From: Parietichytrium sp. I65-24A
Lineage: Eukaryota; Sar; Bigyra; Thraustochytrida; Thraustochytriidae
Reading direction: 5' to 3'
Assembly (NCBI GenBank): GCA_012862575.1
Contig: BLSF01000137.1
Location: forward strand, 1-38,493
DNA: 38,493 nucleotides
In this document: positions 31,198 through 38,493 of the stretch, piece by piece
Position numbering within the stretch: position 1 is the first letter of the stretch
How the letters are laid out: each line of letters opens with the position of its first letter
The notes under the pieces: generated by a model
The model's input: only the letters and a program-made list of their open reading frames with translations
What the model was told of the DNA's origin: nothing
Database searches by the model: none
Made by a program: the position numbers and the translations under genes

Positions 31198-32320
31198 ATG
31201 GCGGCGAAGATCAAGGTGGGCATCAATGGCTTTGGGCGGATTGGAAGGCTCACGGCAAGGTTCCTTCTGATGGAATGCGGCAACGTGGAGCTTGTGCACG
31301 TGAATGAGAAGAACACGGATGCTGAGGGATCAGCGTACTTGCTGGAGTTTGACTCCATTCACGGTAGGTTCCAAAAGCCGGTGTCGTTCGAAGGCGAGGA
31401 TGCCATTGTCGTGGACGGTAAACGGATCTCGTATAGTAAGGCCGGGGAGATAAACGCAGTGCCATGGGAGAGTCTTGGCATCGACCTTGTGCTCGAGTGC
31501 TCGGGAAAGTACACAACATCTGAAAAGGTCAAAGAGTTTCTTGATTGCGGTGTAAAGCGCGTGCTTGTGTCCGCGCCAGTTACAGGAGACGCAGTGAATA
31601 TTGTTATTGGGTGCAATGATCACCTTGTCACGCCAGACGCCAAGATTGTCACCGCTGCAAGCTGCACGACGAACTGCATTGGCCCAGTCATCAAGTGCAT
31701 CGACGAACAGTTCAAAATCGAGCGGGGCACAATCAACACTATCCACAACGTTACGTAAGTTCCAAATTTGGTTTTCAACTAACTAGTGGCCTCGCAATGC
31801 ACAAGAACAAGAGAACAGGCGCCCGCTAACTTTTGGCCATTTTGCTATTCACAGAAACACTCAGTCGATTCTCGACGCCGCAAACACCAAGAAAAGTGAT
31901 CCACGTCGTGCCAGGTCCGGCATGCTCAACCTTTCCCCAACCTCAACAGGGTCAGCTAAAGCCATCACGGTGATATTTCCACACTTGAAAGGCAAGCTTG
32001 ACGGCCTTGCTGTCCGAGTGCCTCTGCAAAACGCTTCGCTGACTGATCTCACGCTCCAGGTCTCCCAAGACGTTACCATCGAGCAAGTGAACGCCGCGCT
32101 AAAGTCTGCCGCAGATAACGTCATCCTCGGCTTTGAAGAAAAGCCACTAGTTTCCACGGACTATGTCAACGATACTCGTTCATCGATCGTCGATGCCATG
32201 TCCACCATGGTCGTAGATCGCAGACTCGTGAAGATTATTGCCTGGTATGACAACGAGTATGGGTATTCCAAGCGTATGGCTGACCTGACACAACTTATGG
32301 CGAAGCAGCTCTCAAGTTGA
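31198..32320 (+). CDS. Glyceraldehyde-3-phosphate dehydrogenase, ArsJ-associated-like type
   Basis: Two exons, 31198-31754 and 31855-32320, with a GTAAGT...CACAG intron in phase 2; 340 residues, usual GAPDH length. ATG 31198 gives the start MAAKIKVGINGFGRIGRL, the NAD-binding loop. The catalytic Cys is in TAASCTTNC (Cys 156) and the catalytic His in NTIHNVTNTQ (His 183). The C-terminus has VKIIAWYDNEYGYSKRM. Several signatures differ from common cytosolic GAPDH and, from memory of the family, match the bacterial Gap that sits beside arsJ: VHVNEKN, YLLEFDSIHGRF, IVTAASCTTNC, and DYVNDTRSSIVDAMSTMVV. Those enzymes can make 1-arseno-3-phosphoglycerate for export by ArsJ; ordinary glycolytic activity is equally possible. 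No targeting peptide is seen, so it is probably cytosolic. No arsJ-like transporter lies in this window. Confidence 0.93.
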
Positions 32321-32584
32321 TTTCGATGGCTTCAGGTCCCTTTCTAGCACTCGAGCTCTCGTCGTTTTCCCGGGCCCACGAGCGAGTATCGCAGTCGAGC
32401 CACACCAACAGAGATCGCCAACACATTTCCGGTCAGAAAAGAAGAAAGTAAGAAAGAAAGAAAGAAAGAAAGAAAGCTAGCTCTCCTTTCGTTTCACCAT
32501 TTTCTGTCATAGCCTTGAGGCGGCGGCAGTCATGGGAGGCGAGAAAACTTCAGAAAGAAGGAGAAGAAGGCCAACTCTGCAATC

Positions 32585-32753
32585 CCTGCAAAATGCAGGT
32601 ATTTCAAGTAGTCATATAAAATATAGAACCATTATTTTGCTGTCGAAGTGAAAAACCCTGCAAATTGCAGGTGTTTGGGATGTGAAACACTTTCTTTCTG
32701 GAGATTTTGGAGGCGAGGAACTTGGTGAAGGGAGGAACCCTGCAAAATGCAGG
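32585..32753. repeat. three copies of a 15-base palindrome CCTGCAAAxTGCAGG
   Basis: Copies at 32585-32599, 32657-32671 and 32739-32753, with a fourth at 155-169. Two forms occur, with A or T at the ninth base. The first and third here are also alike for about 15 bases further right (TTTCAAGTxGTCAT). Each could form a 6-7 bp hairpin. Confidence 0.85.
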
Positions 32754-33069
32754 TGTTTCAAGTGGTCATCAGTTCAGAAAGTTTTCCAACTAAGTAGTAC
32801 CCTCTCGATTTCGACGCAACCCTCCGCGGGTTCTCTCGATTTTAAAAGCAGTTCAGGTCGCACTTTACAGTTATAATAATTCTCAATTCCGGAAAAGATC
32901 GAAAAAGTAAGAGTGCACAGCCCTCGTTCCGCCGAGCAAATTACAACTGATACTGAGTACAGTACCAGGTACTTTCCTTTGCTCTCTTTCTTCTCAGATT
33001 TTCTTGTTGATCAAGGTCAATCAATCAACAATCAACAACAAACAACGACAACTAACAAACGCAAGACGA

Positions 33070-33363
33070 ATGGAGAACCAGGCGAACATCACAATCAGTC
33101 CCACGATACTGGAGACACTGGAGTCACAGGAGCCACTGGAGCCGCGAATCGGACTCACAGTCAACATCTCACAACCAAGACAGCGAAAAGTCGCAGTAAG
33201 CTTACTTTCGTTTGTTTTGTTCACTGACTGTGAATGTGAATCGAATAGAATATAACAGTCAATCCTGATCAAGTGCAGACCTCTTCTGGGTTCTCCTCGT
33301 TCTGGCGTAACAGTTCAGTTCAGAATTATCTCCTCTAAAGGCGAACCATTTAGAAATATTTAG
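33070..33363 (+). CDS. possible small spliced gene, about 76 residues
   Basis: Exon 33070-33195 (ATG, 42 codons), a 63-base intron with donor GTAAGC, a CTGAC branch-point-like site and acceptor ATAACAG, then exon 33259-33363 ending TAG, in phase 0. The splice signals match those of the known genes. The product (ends KGEPFRNI) matches no family I recognise. It could be chance. Confidence 0.2.
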
Positions 33364-34683
33364 AACCTCAGAATCAGAGTCAGAATCAACAAGAACAAGA
33401 CCAAGACTTCCTTACCGTGCATCCTACTCCAAACGCTAAGCCCGCAAGCCCAGGCTCGGTCTGGTTGGTCTGAGACTCAGCCGTGCTGTGCTGCATACAC
33501 GCTAGTACTAATTAACGGTTCCGGTAGTCTGGCCTCCGTGCGCGAAGATACGTTTGCTAGACCTCATTAATGGATAGACTAGGGTTCCGACGGTCAAGTG
33601 CTGCAGTTGCGAAAGATGGAAGACGAAAGACGCGTTCGAAGATACGACGACTGGAATGGAAAGCGATCTTGAGATTAATTATTTCAATTTGGGAGCCCCT
33701 CAACCAACAGCTATAACTTGTCTGTCAAGGCGAACAACTCAACTTTTGATTGTATTTGTATTTATTTACTGTCAGATCAACTTGTATTTCGAACTCGAAT
33801 TGCTTTACAACTCAAGAGAGTTTGGCAAGCACATGTCATGGCCTGCGCAGTGCAAACGTGCTTGCAAACGAATGCTGAATCGACTACTGCATACGCAACA
33901 ATACGCAGCTCGAGCGCCCACCAAAGTGACAAAAGTGAAAGGGAAATCATCTGTGCAGCCCTGACTGCGAGTATCGCATATTTCAATCAATCAATCAATC
34001 AATTTACTTCTTTCGAAAGGTGGCGTTTAACACAGTTTGCCTTCCAAGCTCCGAGCAGCTGCAGTAGAATATAGACTGATTGATTATTGAATCAATTAAT
34101 ACAATTAGCAAAGCAAAGCTTCATCGATTGAGTTGAGAGACGGTGAATGAAATTGCTGAGAAAGAGCCAAAGCCTTCTTCATTGCCTTCCTTGAGAGGTG
34201 TGAGCTCATTCTTTACATTCCAGTCCCATGCAGAAAAATTCATTCAGAAGTTCAGAATTCAGAAAAATTCATTCAGAAGTTCAGAATTCAGGATTTAGAG
34301 TGCAGAAGTTCAGAATTTAGAATTTGAAGTTCACCAAAGGCCGAGAGCGGCGAGAGCTATATCTAGCAAGTGTAAGGAGAGCAGTGGAGATGGGACGGGG
34401 ACTGGGCGGCCAGAGACTCGAAAGTTTCTTGGAATACAGGATGTTTTGAAGCTTTGGTCCGAGTCCTGCAGGCATCGAAGGTATCGAAGGTATCGAAAAG
34501 GCGCGGGCAAGTGCCCTAGGGTATTTCGAGGGCCGCCCCTGGCAACTCAAGGTATCTGCGAGATCGCGTCGAGCGTCGAGTTGAGCGAGCACTCCGGCCA
34601 AAGCAGCAGACCCAGAACTCAGAGCCAAGCAACAGAAACAAGCAAGCAATCAAGTAATTAACGAACAACCCAAACCAAGCAAA

Positions 34684-35037
34684 ATGTCCCAGCAGAACAG
34701 CACCATGGAGACCATCCAGCAGAACGTCGAGGCGGGCTGGAACAACGCCAAGGACGCCATGTCCAACGCTGCTGAGAAGACCAAGGAGGCCTTCAACAGC
34801 GCTTCCAACACCGTTGGCGACAAGGCTGCTGAGGCCAAGAAGGGCGCATCCAACATGGCCGACCAGGCTGGAAACAAGGCTGAGGAGGCAAAGACCAAGG
34901 CCGAGCACCCAACCGACAGCACCGGAGACCAGATGGCCCGCAAGGGAGCTGAGATCAAGTCCTCTGTCAAGGATGCCTTCGACAAGACCGGCAACAAGGC
35001 TGAGGAGATCGGCGACAAGGCTGACCACCGCTCTTAA
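34684..35037 (+). CDS. LEA-like hydrophilic stress protein
   Basis: A single exon of 117 residues from ATG 34684, preceded by an AAGCAAA leader. It is Ala/Lys/Glu-rich with almost no bulky hydrophobic residues and has repeating 11-residue-like segments such as AAEKTKEAFNS, DKAAEAKKGAS and NKAEEAKTKAE. This is the composition of group 3 LEA proteins and similar hydrophilins, which are unfolded in water and turn helical on drying or on membranes, protecting other proteins. Codon use is strongly biased (AAG, AAC, GAG, GCT, ACC), unlike its neighbours, which suggests very high expression. That bias also leaves the opposite strand open for 194 codons; this is not a gene. No signal peptide is seen. 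Confidence 0.8.
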   Translation: MSQQNSTMETIQQNVEAGWNNAKDAMSNAAEKTKEAFNSASNTVGDKAAEAKKGASNMADQAGNKAEEAKTKAEHPTDSTGDQMARKGAEIKSSVKDAFDKTGNKAEEIGDKADHRS

Positions 35038-35462
35038 AACGCTTTGACGGCGGGACAAAGGACAACAAACAATCAAAGTTAACATATATATATTCCGCAA
35101 GACTTCCCGACGCGGGTTCTTGCAACTGTCCTAATTTGAAATGAGCATTTTTGATATGAGCACCCATCTTCCCTTCCTTCCTTTTTTTCTTTCTGATGCG
35201 CATTCTTCTCAATCGCGTGAGGTTGCCCATTTCTTCACAGTGAACAAGAGCTACAAGCAACCCAAATCTCTTTACTCTATTTAGTTTACAATGGGTTAAG
35301 GAGACTAATACGAAGTACGGAAATTTCCTCATCGATGCCAAAAGTGCCCATCATGATAGTGCGAGCACATACATCCGAGTGACTTTGGTTGAGAATGTCG
35401 AGAAGGGACACCTTGGTTGCTAAGCGGGGGAGACAGGTGCGCGTACCGTTTAGTTGGAAGCC

Positions 35463-36060
35463 ATGATCTCTTCGATGTCCATGATGGATATGATGGATGG
35501 ACTCAGAGAGTGCGCCACTCAGGTCGCTGCTGGCGGTGCGGCCGTCGCGAGCACTGCGAAGGACAATGTCGTTGCTGGTGGTTCAAGTGCCGTGAAGGAG
35601 ATGGCCATGGAATAACCCTCTCTATGCCTTGGCTGGTGTTGGTGTTGTGACTGGTGTTGTAGCAACGCCAGTTGCGTTGTCTGTGCTTTCTGCGGTAGGA
35701 TTTAGAGCCACTGGTGTTGTTTCTGGATCGTGGGCAGCGTATTGGCAGAGCAATAGTGTTGCGATGCTTTTGTTCAGTGTGCCACAGAGCTCCGGTGCAG
35801 CAGGCTCCATTGGTATGGCCGCACCAATTGCAGGTGGTGTATCTGGCACAACGTCTGCGGTTGCGTTGACCAAATCCACGTACACGGCCCAGATTAAGCG
35901 TCTAAAAGAATGCATCAAAATATCTCAGAACGTGCAGGAAGAGGCCCAAGAACAACTCGCGAATGACGACGAGGAGGAGAATGAATCGGGAGAGAAGGAA
36001 TATCTGGACAGGCCTTATAAAGTGCATCTTTGCGGTACACTCCTCATGAAAGTCAGCTGA
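35463..36060 (+). CDS. ISG12/IFI6-like membrane protein, split by a +1 frame change
   Basis: The first frame, 35463-35615, encodes 50 residues (Met-rich start, then ATQVAAGGAAVAS) and ends in TAA. The second frame, readable from 35611 to 36060, has no usable ATG near its start and encodes GVVATPVALSVLSAVGF, then GVVSGSWAAYWQS and QSSGAAGSIGMAAPIAGG. This is the small hydrophobic ISG12/IFI6/IFI27 domain with its usual GF..xGVxxGSxAA motif. A charged tail follows (IKRLKECIKIS, then an acidic stretch). The frames meet one base apart at 35610-35613 (GAA TAA C), and no donor in the first frame has the right phase to splice out the gap. It is either a one-base assembly error, a recent pseudogene, or +1 frameshifting at the stop. 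Family members sit in mitochondrial or ER membranes and promote cell death in animals; the role here is unknown. Confidence 0.65.
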
Positions 36061-37093
36061 GCCTCGTACCGCTGTAAACACGAATTTTCAATATTTAAAG
36101 CACCCCACTATGGCAGGGGTCACAGCTGCTCACTGTCGTTCACCTCCGCTGGAACAGTTGCAAGATTCAATCAGAATTCACATCTAACCTGCATTGTGCT
36201 CGTATTTTTCTTTGCAAAATTCAAAAAAGTTTTCTTCGCACCTTTCTCGACAACGCTAGCTTGTCTTAGATCATAAATTGGCGATACTAAAAGAAGTGTA
36301 AGCTACGTGTGATGAAACTAATCCTTCGATGTCTCTTCAATCTCCCTCCTCACTTGTCGGTGCGCGTTTGTGCCCGCAATTCTCGCACGCTTCAGGGTAT
36401 CTCGAGGTAAATCCTTCCGGACTGCAAAATCCACATATAAAAATTGATCCGGTGAGGGTTTGGAATACTACTAGTAGTAGTAGTAGTAGTAGCAGTAGTA
36501 GTATAGTATCAATAGTTCGAAGTATTCGTTCACCGTCAATCTTTCGATGAAACGTGTAATACAAAGAGATGCTTGGTTTATCCGCTTGGGAAATATAATG
36601 ACAAACCGAATGAATATCAGTCTAACAGTCCAACCCTCAAGACTTTGGCACCTCGACTTTGTGCGCTCGTCTCCAGAATGGAAGAGGATCGATAGCAGCA
36701 AGTCCGAGTTGATGTTGCTTATGCTTTGCTTTGGCTTTGGCTTTCGTAATGGCAACCAGCAGACAAAGTCGGCATTACATTTTCGCAAGTCTTGGGCTTT
36801 GTGAACATTGTACTGGAAGCTAGCTGGAAGGGTTTCAAGTTAATCCCACAAACAGAGGCGAATGCAGCTGTGGTCTGCGCCTAAGACGGCTTAGAAAAAT
36901 AAGCGCATTCTGGCTCGCTATAGAATTCCAGTGAGGCGAAATTGCGAGCCGTAGTACTGCCGAAACGACCTGCCTGCGTTGTGGTGCTCACACCAGCGTA
37001 GTCTGGCGCGCGTGCTGGACCGCCAAGGGACCTGACAGGCTCGTGGCGAGGTAGCTCTCACAAGCGGGGCTCAGCCCGCCTGCATGCAAGAAG
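36061..37093. other. intergenic with TAG triplet repeat
   Basis: It holds a (TAG)n-type microsatellite at 36469-36505 and short unremarkable frames. No gene was seen. The right end is the leader of the receptor-like gene. Confidence 0.5.
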
Positions 37094-38493
37094 ATGGTTC
37101 ACTCTTTCAGAAGCTCGAGGCAAGAGAGCGTTGGAGACTGGACTTGTTCGGAGAAACTGAGCAACCGTACTCGGAAATGGGTCATGGTCTCGAGAAAGTG
37201 GGGGAGAAGGTTCTTGTCGCAGTGCAGGTTGATACCACTTCCGCACTACATTCTCACTTCAACTTTCGTCGTGGCGATCTGTCTCACGTTCTACTTCGCC
37301 GCTGAAACTATAGGCAGAGAGCGCGAGCTGAGCCAAATGCTAATACACACAGAAGCACTGCACGAAACCACGAAAGGCGGTTTTGTGCATTATTACAATA
37401 CCGCGGAAAAGTTTGCGAGCCTTCTCTCGCCTCAAGACGGCCCGTCGGAGTTCATCGGTGCTGCGAGCTTGTGGCAGCAGGCACTTGATCACAAAACCCA
37501 TTTCTACTTGGTGCAAAAGGTGCCTCATAACAAACGCGACGAAATCGAGACCATGAACGCCGGCACCATCAGCAATAACTTTGATTCACATGATGCTCTC
37601 CCGACGCCTTCTGTGAAAGCTCTGGGCGAGGTTGAGGAGTTTTGCAGCTCAACACAAAACACTCAAATATCTGAAAACCGATCGGAATACCTTGTCGTGA
37701 CAGCGGCATATCCTCTCGCGAACGAAAAGTTGTGCCTGCCGCTGTTCACGGACATTGGGACAAGCGATGCCATGCAAAATGTTGTGATGGTGGACTCTGT
37801 CAAATGTGCTTTCTCGGCGCAAACAGGGATTGCAAATGAGCAAGTTTTTTGTTCAGTACCCTTGGAAAGTGACAGCGACGAGCGCTGGTTCGTCTTCTCT
37901 TTCTCGGCCACAAATATTATTATGCACCACATGCTGAAATGGATCTCTTCATCGCACAAAGTTGAGGGCACGTATTTGTACACACGAATCAACACCGATA
38001 CCATATTGGAGTTGAGCTTTACCAAGTCCACGGAAGTGAAGAGCTCGATCTACAGCGCAGATTCTCTTGCAGTCTCCCTAGATTTCGATGCCTCGTCCGA
38101 AACCCTCGATGTTTCAGGTTTTCAGATGTCGCTGGTTGCCGTACAGCCGGAAATTGAGTGGATCAACGTGGAATATCTCACCGGCACATTTTTCTTCCCA
38201 GGTATTGCGTCTGTGCTTCTCTTAAGTATCCTCATGCTTGTGAGTACCTGTCACGCGCTGCGTCGTATGAGAAAGACGACATCAGAAGGATTCTCGCACT
38301 TGGTGCTCAACATGACTGGCTCCAAACTTTCCCCGGTTTCCACAGTTGAGTTCCGGCAGAGAGGTGGATCGTGCGAATCATTTAGACAAAATACGACCAA
38401 GTCGTCGTTTCGCGTGCGTGGCAAATCCTGCGAATCATTTCGGGAAACGCCACAAAAGATGCCGTTTCGCGTGCGAGGTGGGTCCTGTGAGTC
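37094..38493 (+). CDS. Two-TM receptor-like protein, 3' end beyond the window
   Basis: Open from ATG 37094 (good context AAGATGG; in-frame stop TAG at 37052) to the last base; 466 residues plus part of a codon. Residues 1-48 are basic and cytoplasmic. TM1 is at about 51-71 (HYILTSTFVVAICLTFYFAA). Residues 72-362 are a probable extracytoplasmic sensor domain with LWQQALDHKTHFYLVQKV, SEYLVVTAAYPLANEKLCLP and VMVDSVKCAFSAQTGIA. The size and topology recall CHASE-type sensors of receptor kinases and cyclases, but I cannot confirm that family. TM2 is at about 366-388 (TFFFPGIASVLLLSILMLVS). A basic cytoplasmic segment (RRMRKTTS) leads into a 19-residue repeat from 38351. A signalling or kinase domain may follow off the edge. 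Confidence 0.8.
   Translation, partial: MVHSFRSSRQESVGDWTCSEKLSNRTRKWVMVSRKWGRRFLSQCRLIPLPHYILTSTFVVAICLTFYFAAETIGRERELSQMLIHTEALHETTKGGFVHYYNTAEKFASLLSPQDGPSEFIGAASLWQQALDHKTHFYLVQKVPHNKRDEIETMNAGTISNNFDSHDALPTPSVKALGEVEEFCSSTQNTQISENRSEYLVVTAAYPLANEKLCLPLFTDIGTSDAMQNVVMVDSVKCAFSAQTGIANEQVFCSVPLESDSDERWFVFSFSATNIIMHHMLKWISSSHKVEGTYLYTRINTDTILELSFTKSTEVKSSIYSADSLAVSLDFDASSETLDVSGFQMSLVAVQPEIEWINVEYLTGTFFFPGIASVLLLSILMLVSTCHALRRMRKTTSEGFSHLVLNMTGSKLSPVSTVEFRQRGGSCESFRQNTTKSSFRVRGKSCESFRETPQKMPFRVRGGSCE
38351..38493 (+). repeat. 57-bp in-frame repeat (FRVRGxSCESFR) in receptor tail, runs off window
   Basis: Units at 38351-38407, 38408-38464 and 38465 onward (cut). Each codes 19 residues starting FR[QV]RG[GK]SCES. 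The spacing is exact. The number of copies beyond the window is unknown. Confidence 0.9.

Larger units (their letters stand above)
32321..34683. other. 2.4-kb intergenic region with palindromic repeats
   Basis: It contains (AAAG)n at about 32446-32475, three copies of the CCTGCAAAxTGCAGG palindrome (32585, 32657, 32739), a near-copy of the GTACTSAGTAC motif at 32951, AATCAATCAATC runs at 33985-34004, and a direct repeat of CAGAAAAATTCATTCAGAAG near 34232 and 34260. A low-confidence small spliced frame is given separately. The last 350 bases before the LEA-like gene are probably its promoter and leader. Confidence 0.5.

Noticed and set aside
34516-35100. 194-codon minus-strand hydrophobic frame opposite the LEA-like gene
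   Set aside because: Produced by the biased codons of the LEA-like gene read backwards; Leu/Ser/Val-rich with no domain.

Overview
The window is nuclear DNA of a unicellular eukaryote. Genes lie singly on both strands, separated by 0.3-3.6 kb of AT-richer DNA full of simple repeats. Introns are of the GT-AG type with a visible CTGAC-like branch point. The families are eukaryotic: katanin-like AAA ATPase, MATH-BTB, cyclin, RUS/DUF647, RING and an ISG12-like protein. PTxxPT repeats and a KATNAL2-type katanin would fit a flagellate-forming protist, for example a stramenopile, but the sequence does not fix the lineage.

Layout from left to right. At 679-4323 (+) is a 19-exon leucine-rich-repeat gene in which each 28-residue repeat is one 84-base exon. 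At 4952-6829 (+) is a GC-rich RUS/DUF647 membrane protein with an expanded Asn-Gly-Met-His repeat. At 7729-9321 (-) is a MATH-BTB protein. At 12930-14507 (+) is a two-exon katanin p60-like (KATNAL2-type) ATPase. At 17784-19052 (+) is a cyclin. At 19660-21255 (-) is a membrane-anchored class-3-lipase-like protein that lacks the catalytic serine. At 22504-24966 (+) is a RING protein with an Asn-Ala/Val repeat. At 25715-26152 is a doubtful ORF made of a 48-bp minisatellite, followed by a diverged copy of the RING gene's 3' flank. At 26369-27775 (-) is a type I membrane protein with a catalytically dead trypsin-like ectodomain. At 31198-32320 (+) is a two-exon GAPDH that resembles the bacterial ArsJ-associated type. 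At 34684-35037 (+) is a LEA-like hydrophilic protein. At 35463-36060 (+) is an ISG12/IFI6-like gene split by a +1 frame change. From 37094 to the window end (+) is a 3'-truncated two-TM receptor-like protein with a 19-residue repeat in its cytoplasmic tail.

The genes do not form a pathway; this is an ordinary mixed protist locus. The most distinctive items are the one-exon-per-repeat LRR gene, with every exon symmetric in phase and a decayed repeat exon in its last intron; two pseudoenzymes (lipase and protease folds) in membrane proteins; the unusual GAPDH type; the frame-disrupted ISG12-like gene; and the unfinished receptor at the right edge. No rRNA, tRNA, CRISPR array or transposon was recognised.
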